Both the position numbers and the translations under genes were made by a program. Positions 31,646-42,916 of a DNA stretch of 64,000 bases are shown in pieces (the stretch's first letter is position 1; the number at the start of each line of letters is the position of its first letter). The DNA is from Axinella damicornis (lineage: Eukaryota > Porifera > Demospongiae > Axinellida > Axinellidae). A model generated the notes under the pieces. That model worked only from the letters and a program-made list of their open reading frames with translations, searched no databases and was not told the origin of the DNA. The DNA is taken from NCBI GenBank assembly GCA_963931865.1, contig OZ007509.1, positions 3,239,554 to 3,303,553 on the forward strand. The letters are read 5' to 3'.

Positions 31646-34600
31646 TTAAGCCGAGTCTGGATAATACCAGTCCATTTCAAGCTCAGGAACCTGGTCAGTC
31701 TGGTAGCCGAGGCTGCTCGCGGTACTCAGCTGTGCACGAAGGTTTCGCACGGAACTGCGCTGACTGAACAGCTGGTGGGAGGGATCGCTGGACAGACCGG
31801 CTTGAGCATGGCTGCTTCGAGTTCTCATGGAACTGCGCTGACTGAACAGCTGGTGGGGGGGATCGCTGGACAGACCAGCTTGAGCATGGCTGCTCCGAGT
31901 TCTCATGGAACTGCGCTGACTGAACAGCTGGTGGGAGGGATCGCTGGACAGACCGGCTTGAGCATGGCTGCTTCGAGTTCTCACGGAACTGCGCTGACTA
32001 AACAGCTGGTGGGAGGGATCACTGGACAGACCGGCTAGAGCATGACTGCTTCGAGTTCTCATACTCTGCGTTCGGTATATGTAGGAGGGCCCACTTGAAA
32101 ACCCACGAGGAAGGAAGACATGGCTGCTTGCCTGACTCCGCAGACTTTCACCCAAATCTTGGCTAACGTCAACCCTCCTGCTCACATCTCTCACTTGCTC
32201 CTCCCCCAAGAGATTGGCACCCACTGACCGTTCATCACCACATGTACACACTCCCTGTAGATTCTTGCTACCCATCTGTGCTTCAGTACCGAAGCTCAGT
32301 CTTCCAGAGGACTGACCCTCTATTGGTCCCTGGACGTGAGCAGTTGGATGCTCAAGGTCACTCTCTTGTCTGGCTTCCTCCATTTGAACCGCGCACTCTT
32401 CATCTCTGCGGTACGCTCGTACATTGCTAAACGAGGTTCGATCTCTGATACGGCCTCCCATGAACATCTTCTGGGTGCCATCTCTGGTGTTCAACGGCAC
32501 CGGATCATCCTCATCCTCTGAACTAGAACTGCTGGTACTGCTGCAAGAACTGGTCAACGAGTCATAGGCCCTTGCTGACCAAAACAACTGTGCTCTATTG
32601 TACGCTGTTCGCTCCATTTCTTCTTCTGCACTTAGAATAGCCAATTTGGTACGACATATATCATCCATCGGAGGAACTGTGGAACGGCATGCCACACTTG
32701 TACTGGACACTTTTGACTGAGTGCTTGCTTCAGATGTTTGCTTGGAAATGCTCTCAGAGATTATGAATGGAGGAGAGACAGTATTTGTAGCCGACCTCGG
32801 AGGAATCGAAGGTGCCATGAATCGAGGAAGAGAAGGGAAACCCTGAACATTATGCTGCCCGCTCAGTCCATCGATGTCAACAGCACATGAGTCACTGCTA
32901 GTGGAGCGCATGAATGAGAGACTAGAAGGGAGGGAGATGGCGGTCGGGTGACGAGGTAGCACAGGTGCACCCATAGGTCGCCCCTTCTTGCGCTCCGAAT
33001 GGTCCTGCAAGAAGTTCGGAGAAAGTGAAAATAATAATTATTATGAGCATGAGTTAGTCAGTGACCAGTGACCAAAAGACTATTGACAAGTGAGGAGTGC
33101 GTGGCTGAACATGTAAATGATTGGAGAGAGGAGCTAGTGATATGCTAATGACTGCAGACTATACGTACGTGATGGCCCATGTGGCTGTGGGAATGCTCAA
33201 TATCAAACGCATGGGGGACGATGACTTTCAGAGGGACACTGTTGGCAGGACCAGATGATCGCTTCTTGGGACGCTTTTTGTTCCTATACAGAAGGTGAAC
33301 AAAGTCAATAATTATAGCAGCATGGTGCTGTGTAGCCTTGTTCCCAGGCCCGAGACACAGAGGGGGAATGAGGCTATAGGTGCTGGTATTTGTTAGTTAG
33401 CATGAGTAATAAGCACAATGGTACGAAGTTAAACTGATTACAATCCCAAGCACCACAGCAAACCATGCTATCACGTACTATATAGACCACACATAATCAA
33501 TAAGTGTAGTATTACAATAGCTATAGTAGTTTACCTCATAGAAGACTTCCTGTGTTTCGTCATTTGAAACTCTCTGTGTCCAATGAAAGCACCCACAAGG
33601 GAAATGTATACCACAATGACCGAGGGCAACCCAACTCCGAGTATGACAGCCAAATTTCGAGTGTGGCGACCACCCGCTCTTTCTGCTTGGTGGTGAGGCA
33701 CATGGTCCTCTGCAATAGTGAGATACATTATTGGTATACACAGTATAATTATATTTGCGTATGATCATGTGATTTGGTCACTCACCAGCAGTAAAGGGCT
33801 GTGATGGGTTACTTGCAGAAAATAAAATGTTCTCAGAATTATCGGCCTGCAGAGGATACAAAACAAAACCGATGACCCAGCAGAATGTGGGATGCTGGAT
33901 AGTGAATTGTAATTATAGTTACCATTCTGGTGTATGCCACGGTGACTACAGTATACACCGCTCCACCCTTGACTGCACCCCCCAGCAAATCGTCTCCAAC
34001 AGTGACGTTCCCTGGTAGAGCGTCGTAGGATATGCAGAAAGAGAGGGGCTGTGGTGCATTCTGAGCTTCTTCCAGGGGAGCTAGTGGTCCGAATGGCTTG
34101 AGAAATTCTGGCAAGATTCTGGGAAGTCCATTGATGTAAGAAGGGCTGCCATCCACCAGGTGGAATTGCACTTTGTAACCACTGCAAATAAGATGGAGAG
34201 TGAGATTGAGATGAAAAAGTATGCTATTCATCGTCAATTTGGCCACACACCCGATCTAGCTAACATGGAAAATAGGGAGCCTCAGAACAGTCCCTGTGTG
34301 ATACCAGAGGTGTTACATCAATAAAATTGGCCACACGAAACCCGCATCAAATAAAAGGTTGTGCCGACACGTCATACATTAGGAGTAGGATGGCGTGCAC
34401 GTTTCCAATCCACTTTCTCGTACTCTATTATCCATGGTTCAACACAAGCAAAGAAAAGTATATGTCGTTATCCACAGGCTGCATTCACTAAACTGCCATT
34501 AATTTTAATGCCTGAGAGAAATTTACAGCATTCACATAGTTTTACTAACTAGCTACATTGAACAATCAACAACAAAAATACCTGATAGGTCCATACTTTG

Positions 34601-35399
34601 AGGAAGTAGCAAAGAGATCAACTCGCAGGTCATGATCGAGATTGCTGCTGTCAGCATTGCCAGTGTGAATCAGAGGAGCTTTTGGAGTTTCAGGGGCTAG
34701 AACAAATAGGCCAATAACTCAATGAGATAAGCTAATCACATGTCCACAGTTTATACATAGGGGATCGGTAGCTACCTATTTTTCTGCCTATCTATATTCA
34801 TCCATCTTTCTCATTGCCCACCAGTATTCACTCTCACCTTTGTAATGAGTAGAAAAAAGGAGAGGTCTACTGACATCACCATCACGTCGACGGGACTTGT
34901 CAGCTTCTTCTACCACAATGCAAGAATATCTGAAGTTGGGAAGGAGGTTTCCCAAGAAGTGATGGTCCAGCCTCCTGGGAGCAAAACGGACCACTTTGTC
35001 CGTGTCGGTGACAGGAGTTCCATCCACTTGCGTGTAGTGGCGCACACCAGCGCAGTGGACCTGTAACAATAGAAGATTGGTGTAGTAGTACAGTACGAAC
35101 TACATAACAGTATGATAGCTAACCAGCTAACTCAGGAATAAAAAAAATCTCACCTCACGGTCTCGAGACCTTTTCCGAGCCTTATTCCCAATCTTCCAGT
35201 GCAACACAGCCGAGGTTGCGGTCACATCAGTCACCGAGAGGTCGTAGGAGCAACGTACACACGCGCCTATTCCTGAGGGAACAATCGCAGTGAATTTTAC
35301 ATATTCATAGCCGTATTCCATGAGCCCCACCCACCCACAAGTACCTTCGCTTAGGATTCCGAAGAGCAGGAGAACCGTAAACACACGCACAACGAACAT
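31646..35399 (-). CDS. Single-pass type I receptor with FN3-like ectodomain and long repeat-bearing tail, 826 aa
   Basis: Exons (minus): 35345-35399, 35154-35272, 34838-35060, 34582-34696, 33923-34181, 33786-33846, 33535-33709, 33169-33283, 31646-33004. All phases agree. Residues 1-18 are a signal peptide. The ectodomain has FN3-type strands (LSVTDVTATSAVLHWKI, LGNLLPNFRYSCIVVEE). A membrane-proximal module (VTVGDDLLGGAV..GAVYTVVTVAYT) resembles the VGDG..YGG..L..G..Y pattern of receptor tyrosine phosphatase ectodomains. One membrane segment follows (LAVILGVGLPSVIVVYISLV). The roughly 515-residue tail has no kinase or phosphatase domain. It holds basic clusters, a His-rich stretch (HSHSHMGHH), Ser-rich and acidic regions, and four near-identical 26-residue repeats with RTRSSHAQAGLSSDPSHQLF. 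No JAK-type box 1 was recognised. Ligand and signalling route are unknown. Confidence 0.85.
31745..32060 (-). repeat. 78-bp coding tandem repeat in receptor tail, four copies
   Basis: Each unit encodes 26 residues centred on RTRSSHAQAGLSSDP. Copies differ at only a few positions (M/V start, L/Q, S/P), so the array is young or homogenised. R-x-R-S-S fits basophilic-kinase and 14-3-3-type sites; this is inferred from the motif only. Confidence 0.92.
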
Positions 35400-35500
35400 G
35401 GTGAATTCGCACTCTGCAGTGTTTCCTCGCTCGTTGAAACTAGAATACGCTCGTTGCAAATAAGCGGCATCACAAACGCTCGTTTGCAAGAGACGCGGTT

Positions 35501-35518
35501 TACTGCGCATGCGCAGTA
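35501..35518. promoter_or_regulatory. NRF1-like palindrome in the receptor promoter
   Basis: TACTGCGCATGCGCAGTA is an 18-bp perfect palindrome containing the NRF1 consensus. It lies about 100 bp upstream of the receptor ATG, in the 262-bp space shared with the ARH3 3' end. No TATA box is seen nearby. Confidence 0.5.
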
Positions 35519-35661
35519 ACAACCCTCTATATTATATAGAACGCGTAACGGAACTGTGATGACAATAGGCCTAATATAATTATTGATCATCCAATGGTGG
35601 AATCACACCTTGTAACCACAGAATGCACCTTGACAGAGACCATAGTAATGATCACAATAAT

Positions 35662-38600
35662 CTATTTTTGCGACTCTAGATCTGGATCCACAACAAGGTC
35701 ATACAATGAGTCTGCTAAGGTCACCGCTCTGCTGCTCTCTTCACAACAGTCCTTCCATTCCTGGGGGATTTTCTCCACTCCCCAGAACGCACCCCCAATG
35801 GCTCCAGCCATGCAAGCGATTGTGTCGGTGTCACCCCCAAGACTGATAGAATACGGGATGAGCTCCTGGAAGGAGTCTTGGGAGCATTTCAGGAAGGCAA
35901 ACACAGCACATGGTACAGCTTCACCTGAATGAGGACAGACATAAATGAGTATACTTTAGTTGGCTGTTTCATCCAGTTTGTTCATGGTACTAAACTTAGC
36001 AATAGTTTTCTCTACCAATTTTCAATTATCTGTAAGTTCATATAAGTTCTAGTCTTGAAGTAAACAGTTTTCATGTATATTGCAGCTGTTTAATATTAAT
36101 GATCTGAAGTCCACAGAATTGTGCATGAGTTATCGTTTAGCAACTTTCTTGGTAAAATTTGCTCACATTGCACAAGGGACAAACTCCATCACCTCAAGCG
36201 GCACTTGGCTAGCATCGTTCCCAGGCTCTCCCACACGCGAACAACAGTACTGTAAGCAACGAAAAGTTAAGCTGGGTGATGGATGATCTGGGAACGAGGC
36301 TAGCACTAGGTCTAGTAACGAAGAGTGCACACTCACTGAATGCCTGAAAGAAAGACCGATATCCTGAAAGAAAGACCGATATCCTCTCAGTGAGAGCTGG
36401 AGGTGTTACTGTGGGCTACCACACTCACTCAGTAAAATTCCAAGGGAGCTAGATTCAGAGCTGTGCAGTTGTGTTATAGAAGGTGACCAGTGCAAATTAC
36501 GAACCGAATAGCCTGAGAAACATGTTTGCAGCACTTGGCCGCATTAATTGTTAGCATGCATGGTGCAGAGTAGTACTAGTCTCGTGCCCAGACCCTACTC
36601 GGAAAACAGTGCCGAGCTTTTAATTGCACTCGGTTTCACCTCGAACAATTATTATCCACATGGCACTGTCAGTACTTGTGCCTGCACCACACATCTACAT
36701 GTTGGAATTAATCACCCACCCCTAATTCTTGTTTCCTTAATCTCATAGTATTGTAAACTATTCAGCAAACCTGCCAACACTCCATGGCCCAGTAGCGCCT
36801 GGACCTCATCTGCACTAGGAGGATTCTCCTGAGTCAACAGGGCACGGATCTGCTGCAGCCTGGACGTGTAAGAAGGCTGGCCATTCACCGTTTGAACTTT
36901 GATGTCGGCGGCAGTCTGTTGAATGGGTGCTGCCTGTGAAGATGTATTCCTGTGTACAGAATAAACAGCAATTGCTCACTAAGATGTACATTGTTTATAA
37001 GCAGCACTTTCTATTGTTGAATGTCAAATTTGAATGTTGAAGCCTCTATAGAGCTAAAAATTTAATAGTCAGGTACACACTCAGTGTGCTACACAGTAGC
37101 AATGAAATGCAACTTTGAACGGTACACAGCATGCACGATGCACAGTACGACACACAGGTCTCTTACATCTGACTGTCATCATCTTCTCCTCGCTGGTTTG
37201 GCTGCGAGCCAGACAGACTTCCTTCCTCGAAGGGAGCAATCTTGGCCAGTAGGGAATCCACAAAATTCACAGGGTCTACCGTTCCATTGGTTATCAGGGC
37301 TAATTTTACTGCCATTGCAAGCAACAGTGCTCCGTTGACCCCACTGATGTGATAGTGTGTCAGCCTCGCACTCTCTGAACAAACCTGAGTACACGCACAT
37401 GCAGTGAGGGAGAAAGGATATTAGTTAGGCCTGTGCAATAATAGGAAAAGCCATTGCCTTGCTACAAATACAGTACATTTAATACAATGGCTATAGTAGC
37501 CTCATTCCCAGGTCAGCACCCAGCTTTTCAGTACCAAACATTATTTTGTTCGCCTGTGGGAGAGCCTGGGAACAAGGCTATGGCTATGATGTGTTATTAG
37601 TTACAGTATATCTCAAGTTTGTTGTCAGACAACAAAGTTTATTGTTGTCATATTGTAAAGTTGGCATGTTCAGCTGACTATGGAATGTCATGATTCATAG
37701 GAATAAGCTAGTGACCAATAGGATTGTAGTATGATTCTACAGAATAAATATCATTAGGAGGGAGGTAGTGAGCAAGCCTAGTGGACGCGAAAGTTCCGAT
37801 TTGCTTATTAGCCATGCAACAGAGATCCTACATATACTACAAAATTAAGGTATATATATAAGTGGGAAGTAACAGTATAAGTTTACTTTAACCAGTTGTT
37901 CATCATCACCATATCCAAAGAGTCCTCCTGGGGAACTTCTCATTGCTGCCCCATTCCCGCATGATCCCTGCCCTTTGAACTGCCCCTTTGCAGGTAGGTA
38001 AACGTCTTCAAAATTGCTGTTCTTTAGTTTGGAGAAGACAGTACCAATGCTTGGTCCATAGCCTCGACGGGGGTCATCAAAGAACTGTTTAGTTAACCTG
38101 GACAGTGCAAAAGTAAAATCAATAAATTCCTAGCCTTGTTCCCAGACATTCTGACTATCCAATTTCGATGTTTGCATTCCGGAGGAGTTAGACGAGGGGG
38201 GGGGGGGGGAGGGGCAGGTCCTCAAGATCATCCATCAGGACTCCCTCCCCCCTCTGTTTATCTATGTAGCAAGTAGTTGTTAGACGGGAGAAGTTTAGTG
38301 AATTAAGTATTACAGCGTGATAAAGACGGGAATGTTGACCTTGTGTATTCACAGCTGAATACATCTTTGCCACTCAAAATGGCGCCCTAGAGACTGGCAA
38401 GCAACGTAAACACACAACCTCTATACATTAGTCTCGTGGCCAGACTTTATAGATTTCGCTGCAGACGATGGGAGAAAAGTCATCTCGGAACGAGACTAAT
38501 ATACCAGGCCTTCCTCCTGCATGATAGCCAAGGTAGCAGAGCATTTTAATTAATACCTATACCTTTTTGCCATGTGTTCCGCATCGAACCCGCGACACTG

Positions 38601-38837
38601 CACAAGTGACTCAGCCATTGCAAACGTCAGAGCTGTGTCATCCGTGTAGGTGATCACTGGCGCCTTTCCGGAGGCGGTCTGCCGGATCTGCTCTTCGATT
38701 CTCGCCTTCACCTTCTGAATCGGGTGGGAGCCCTTCCATGACTGTAGCTCCCAGTATGCCCCTAAGCAGTCACCGACCAGAGCGCCGACTAGAACACCTC
38801 TGAAACGACTTCTCACTGTTGACACAACTAGAGACAT
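35662..38837 (-). CDS. ADPRS: ADP-ribosylhydrolase of the ARH3 type (ADPRS), 381 aa
   Basis: Removes serine-linked ADP-ribose and cleaves poly(ADP-ribose) in DNA-damage signalling, using two Mg2+ ions. Exons (minus): 38563-38837, 37887-38097, 37167-37384, 36771-36949, 35662-35924, all in phase. The family motifs are present: GALVGDCLGAYWE with the catalytic glutamate position, YTDDTA for metal binding, GSCGNGAAMR (family GS.GNG..MR), RLTH, and SISLGGDTDTIACMAGAI with the second metal site. The length is close to the usual 360-370, with a slightly longer loop (SGSQPNQRGEDDD). It lies 262 bp upstream of the receptor start on the same strand. A damaged partial copy lies at 41621-41880. ARH1 is less likely because the YTDDT and GGDTDT contexts and length suit ARH3. 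Confidence 0.95.
36205..36303. mobile_element. Family A element in an ADPRS intron
   Basis: The ends GCTAGCATCGTTCCCAGGCT and TGGGAACGAGGCTAGC pair. The interior includes AAAGTTAAGCTGGG. It is a diverged member of the widespread hairpin family. Confidence 0.75.
37498..37580. mobile_element. Family A element in an ADPRS intron
   Basis: The ends TAGCCTCATTCCCAGGTC and GAGCCTGGGAACAAGGCTA form imperfect inverted repeats about 83 bp apart. Confidence 0.78.
38431..38501. mobile_element. Family B element in an ADPRS intron
   Basis: The ends TAGTCTCGTGGCCAGACTTT and CGGAACGAGACTA form inverted repeats. Its length is about 70 bp. Confidence 0.7.
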
Positions 38838-39782
38838 GATGGATGCAAAACCTCGCTGGCCCCACCCCGTTCGGGGTCTGGGAACGAGACTACAGGTAGA
38901 CTACACGGAAGTTCGTATTCGTACAACGTATGCAGAATCGGAGTAAGGTAACTGAGGGAATTTCCGGACAGTAGGGGATTTCCGGACACGGCCCCAGCTT
39001 TTGTCACGGAAATTTTGGTCCGGCGAAAAAATTGGTCCGGGGGACCAAAATTTCTGGAATATCGGTCCGGGCGGAGAATTTTTCCTGAAAATGTTGGCCC
39101 CCCGGTAAGGTCCGACCCCAACCTCGAGCGATTCCGCCTGCTGCTTATTGTCTGCGCGCTTGATAGAGCTAGACTACTTCATGTACACTATGGTGGATAG
39201 CTACAAGTAGCCTGCATTGTAATAGCGAGTGTATTGGCATGCTTGTCATCGTACCGCGGCCGTGAGCCTCGGCGTATTGCTCAGAGTGCGAGTTGTGGCT
39301 TGACAATGAACATCGACATTGAGCCGGCAGAATTTGTCCAGGTCATCCACGATGGTAGAGGACACTGCTACTGCACTGGCATTTGGAGAGCCCCCAGGTC
39401 AGTACCACTTCGATCAACAGAATATAATATGCCGCGTTGCCATCTGTACAGTGGAATTGCTTTGAGAGAAGGAAGATGTCATTTTTTCCGTACAGCAATT
39501 AAGCTGAGACGGGCCACAGAATCGACTATCAAGTCAGTAGAAGTCCTACTGCATTTGTAGAGCATTGGATTGAGTGCTCTGGTTGCAAAGAAGTGGTAGG
39601 TGGGGGGAGGACCTAAATTTTCATGGTAGGACCAATTTTTCCGGAAAAAAATGTCTGGGGGGACCAATTTTTCCGGGAAAAAAATGTCTGGGGGACCAAT
39701 TTTTCCTGTGGAAAAAATGGTCCTATATAGGACCAGGGACAAAATTGCAGTGACAGTACTACCGATGCTTTGATTGTACGCG
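38838..39782. other. Repeat-filled divergent intergenic region
   Basis: It separates the divergent ADPRS and type II membrane protein genes. Repeated GGACCAATTTTTCCGG-type units occur at 39001-39110 and, inverted and multiplied, at 39600-39735. A short plus-strand reading at about 39300-39400 (EPAEFVQVIHDGRGHCYCTG) resembles fragments left by transposon proteins, but it is too short to classify. Confidence 0.5.
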
Positions 39783-40784
39783 ATGCATTCTTCAGGGAAT
39801 AGAGTGTCTGGTGCTCGAAATTTCTATGTACTCATTTTGTTAGGCACAGTTCTGTTAGTGGTTCAGTGGTACATTTATAATAAACCTAAAGCTGCAGAAC
39901 GGCGACCTACTCCGTATACCGTCGACGTCACAAGCGGCACGAGGAGCTCTGCATCAACGCACTCAACTTTGTGGACAAAGAAAGTTCAGCTCTGCGTCAT
40001 GTTTAATTTGAATCGCATGACTCCGAATGAGAAGACAATAAACCTACTGTTGACGTATTACAGTCGAATCTTCAATCACATCATGCTGTTATTTGATGGA
40101 AAATGGAAAAAACCCAGCTACTTACCAAATAATGTTACATTCTCGGACTGTAACTCTGAACGTGGATGGTATGAACATAAATGTCTATGTATTTGTCTAA
40201 ATGAGACGTGGGGGGACTCACGGCCAGAGGGATACCTGTTTATTGCAGATGACATGTTCATCAACCTTGCCAGGATGAGTTTGTTACCGCTATCACGGAT
40301 CTGGTACCTTGATGCAGAACATATCAATTACACTGATAGAGCTTCTCTTGTAAACGTTTGGCAATGGAACCGGGCTTTGAAACCCCTGGAAGTTGTAATA
40401 GAGCGTCTTCCACCAGAATGGATGGACATAATCGTCAAGAAAGTTGGGTTTCCAGGTTTTGTACATGCACGCGGCACTGCAGACCTTGTGTACGTACCTT
40501 ACTCACTAGCAGGAACTGTGACAGACGTCCTGACCTTCATAACCAGGACAGCTCAGTTAATCAGTGAAGTTGCTCTCCCTCTCGCAATGGACATTGTAGC
40601 TCCAACTGACCAAGCACATTTTATATATGGATACACGTGGGATGGAAGGCAAGACATTAGTCGTATGGAAATCATAGCAAGGAAAGCTCACTTTGTCCAC
40701 CCCATCAAACTCAGTGGGGAGTCTCAGGTTCGCCTGTGGAAGACTTTAATGGAAGAACAGCTGAAGAATCTGAGTGCAGGCTAA
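39783..40784 (+). CDS. Intronless type II membrane protein, possible Golgi glycosyltransferase-like, 333 aa
   Basis: A single exon; ATG 39783 is chosen because it places a short basic cytoplasmic tail (residues 1-13) before one membrane segment (NFYVLILLGTVLLVVQWYIY, 13-32). This is the layout of Golgi type II enzymes. A luminal Ser/Thr-rich stem (40-65) is followed by a globular domain. YLFIADDMFIN (151-161) resembles the DxD metal site of GT-A glycosyltransferases, where a hydrophobic strand ends in acidic residues. There are four luminal cysteines (CNSERGWYEHKCLCIC) and several N-glycosylation sites. I cannot assign a CAZy family; the enzyme reading is an inference. The lack of introns, unlike every neighbour, could reflect retroposition or a lineage-specific family. 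Confidence 0.72.
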   Translation: MHSSGNRVSGARNFYVLILLGTVLLVVQWYIYNKPKAAERRPTPYTVDVTSGTRSSASTHSTLWTKKVQLCVMFNLNRMTPNEKTINLLLTYYSRIFNHIMLLFDGKWKKPSYLPNNVTFSDCNSERGWYEHKCLCICLNETWGDSRPEGYLFIADDMFINLARMSLLPLSRIWYLDAEHINYTDRASLVNVWQWNRALKPLEVVIERLPPEWMDIIVKKVGFPGFVHARGTADLVYVPYSLAGTVTDVLTFITRTAQLISEVALPLAMDIVAPTDQAHFIYGYTWDGRQDISRMEIIARKAHFVHPIKLSGESQVRLWKTLMEEQLKNLSAG

Positions 40785-40951
40785 TGGGGACTAGTTCAGA
40801 AAATGAACCTGCCTAATTTAGAGAGGCGGATTCCCCTTTTTTATAAAGCTAATGGAACTTGAATGAATAATTATGACAATGAAACTGCAACTCTATACGT
40901 CCTTTTGCCTGTCATAATTATGCTATTATTGTACTATCCGTTTGTACATAC

Positions 40952-41166
40952 TACAGTCAAACCTCCGAACAAAGGACACTTTGGGAACAATATAAATTCA
41001 AGTCTTTTGTCCTTTGTAGAGAGGTTGTCCTCTTCTCGGAGGTTCAAAATGTATTAGAACCATATAGGCAAACCAATTATTTGGGACCTTGAAAAGCGTC
41101 CTTTGTAGAGAGGTTTATTATATTGTGTTCCTATCTCGGAGGGTCCACTATCGGAGGTTTTACCGT
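40952..41166. mobile_element. CCTCCGA-type MITE
   Basis: Left TACAGTCAAACCTCCGAACA and right TATCGGAGGTTTTACCGTA are inverted. The interior includes TTTGGGACCTTGAAAAGCGT and TTTGTAGAGAGGT. The same interior recurs at about 52230-52315, where the left end has become a tandem array. Confidence 0.8.
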
Positions 41167-41620
41167 AATTAGCTCTTTATACCTGCTTTTATTCCATCAA
41201 TTAATGCTCAGTCCCATTCCATTTAAAAATATTAATGTAGAAGTTAGGGATGAGATGGGACTGAGGCTGGTTAATGGCATTTCTCCTTGTTTCTTAGCTT
41301 TTTTGAGAGGTGGAATAATTCTGAATGTGACAGGCCAACCCAAAATCCTGTTTGAAGAAATTCAAGTCTTAGCTATATAGCTATAGCTATAATATAGGAA
41401 GGAGGCTAGTAAAGCTACTTGTGTTTCATCACCATTTTGGGGGACCAAAGCTATAGGTGTCCTGAGCCTATAATAGGCTAGAACATATAATTATAAGACC
41501 TTTCTAACCAGTCGTATTAGGATCGTGTTTGGGGACAATGCATGCACTGTTTTCACTTTCCTTATAGTGTATACAAAATTTATGATTTTGAAGCACTGGA
41601 CCCACCCTTAACGGCCCTGA

Positions 41621-41880
41621 AGTTGATCGTCATTACCATATCCAAAGAGCCCTCCCAGGAAACTCGGCCATTGCTCGGCCGTCCGTGTAGCTGATCAGTG
41701 GTGCCTTTCCAGAGGTGGTCTGCCGGATCTGCTCTTCGATTCTCGCCTTCACCTTCTCAATATCGGGTGGGAGCCCTTCCATGATGGCTGCTCCCAGTAT
41801 GGCCCGAGGCAGTCACCGACCAGGGCGCCAACTAGAGCACCTCTGAAACCACCTCTCACTGTTGACACAACTAGAGACAT
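41621..41880 (-). pseudogene. Truncated, intron-less ADPRS copy
   Basis: Read on the minus strand, it starts at an ATG (41880) with sequence nearly identical to the first exon of the ADPRS gene. It then jumps inside that exon directly to the last about 40 bases of exon 2 (CTCTTTGGATATGG), with no intron. The YTDDT motif is altered (GATGAC lost) and the frame is broken, so it cannot make an active enzyme. It lies about 3 kb from the parent on the same strand. It may be a processed copy with an internal deletion or a local DNA duplication with deletion. Confidence 0.88.
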
Positions 41881-42048
41881 GGTGTACAAACCTCGCTGGC
41901 CATGCCCCATCAGGAGTGCATTCTACTTCAAAACTGGAATAAGCATTTTACAAACCAAAGTGTGATGAAATGAATGATAAAACGTGGTCCGTATGGAGTT
42001 TTCAGTTCAGTGGGTTGGGATGTGACCTTCTGAGAGGGCCACATCCAG

Positions 42049-42051
<3 letters not shown>

Positions 42052-42086
<35 letters not shown>
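42052..42086. repeat. Poly-G run, 35 bp
   Basis: A homopolymer of G followed by GGT repeats. Its length is likely unreliable in the assembly. Confidence 0.95.
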
Positions 42087-42087
<1 letters not shown>

Positions 42088-42668
42088 GGTGGTGGTAGGA
42101 TGATCGGGCTCCTCTGAGGCACATCACTGAAGATCTGACCAATGAAAAGCTCAGCAGTCATCCTGTGGTTTTGTTGTGGTCGATCCTGCTGTTGCTTTTC
42201 CGATATCAGTGAGGCCATGCGCAGTCTCATTGATATCAGACTAGCTAAGAAGAATCAGAGTTATACGATTTCTGTGACGGTGAAATGTATGCTCTATACC
42301 AGTCTGTAACCATATTGGAATGTCACATTGCCAAACTTTTATACAATTTTGTTTATCAACAGATCTGTTTAAGTAATGTAGTCTTTCATTGTAAATAGCA
42401 TATATAGGTGGTGGAGCATGCCTTGGCAACCTGGGCAGGTGTGTCTGCCAACAGACATCAAAGGTTACCAGACTGCTGGCAGCAGCACATTTAATGAAAT
42501 CTGTTTCTTTTATAAATGTATATGTGTGTGACATGTAAGCCATGGGTGGTGTTGGCTGAGTGCAAATTGCACGTCACAAAAATTAAATCTTATCTATCTA
42601 TCTCTATAATTATATCTATAGATACAGTACTGGAGTCGGTCAATATAATATTATGGGCAGAAGAGTAC

Positions 42669-42728
42669 CTAGTCTCTCAGGCCACACCACTTCCGCACAG
42701 GAGTGGGGTGGCCTGGTACCAAGACTAG
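42669..42728. mobile_element. Hairpin related to family B
   Basis: CCTAGTCTCTCAGGCCACAC and GTGGCCTGGTACCAAGACTAGG pair over about 25 bp each, with a short loop. Confidence 0.7.
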
Positions 42729-42916
42729 GAGTTCACCCTGGCAGGATAGCTATAACCTTCAGCCCCAAGAGACTGACTCTTTTCCATCAGCCACAATTTA
42801 ATGTAAGTGCATGTGGAAGGAAGAGGGTATAATAAACATTAATTTTCATAATTTTAACTGCTACACGTAGTAACTATGAAACTACAAAAGCAGGAGTAAG
42901 AACATCGTTGTTCACT

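Larger units (their letters stand above)
40785..42916. other. Intergenic DNA with MITEs and an ADPRS pseudogene
   Basis: In order: a CCTCCGA-type TIR element (40952-41166), a fragment of the foldback family (about 41195-41300), the truncated ADPRS copy (41621-41880), a G homopolymer (42052-42086) and a family B-like hairpin (42669-42728). No further gene is supported. The 85-codon ORF at 41123-41380 runs through repeat sequence. Confidence 0.6.

Noticed and set aside
39234..39560. 109-codon ORF with a transposon-like fragment
   Set aside because: The similarity is a short memory-based pattern only, and the flanks are repeats. It was left as a note in the intergenic entry.
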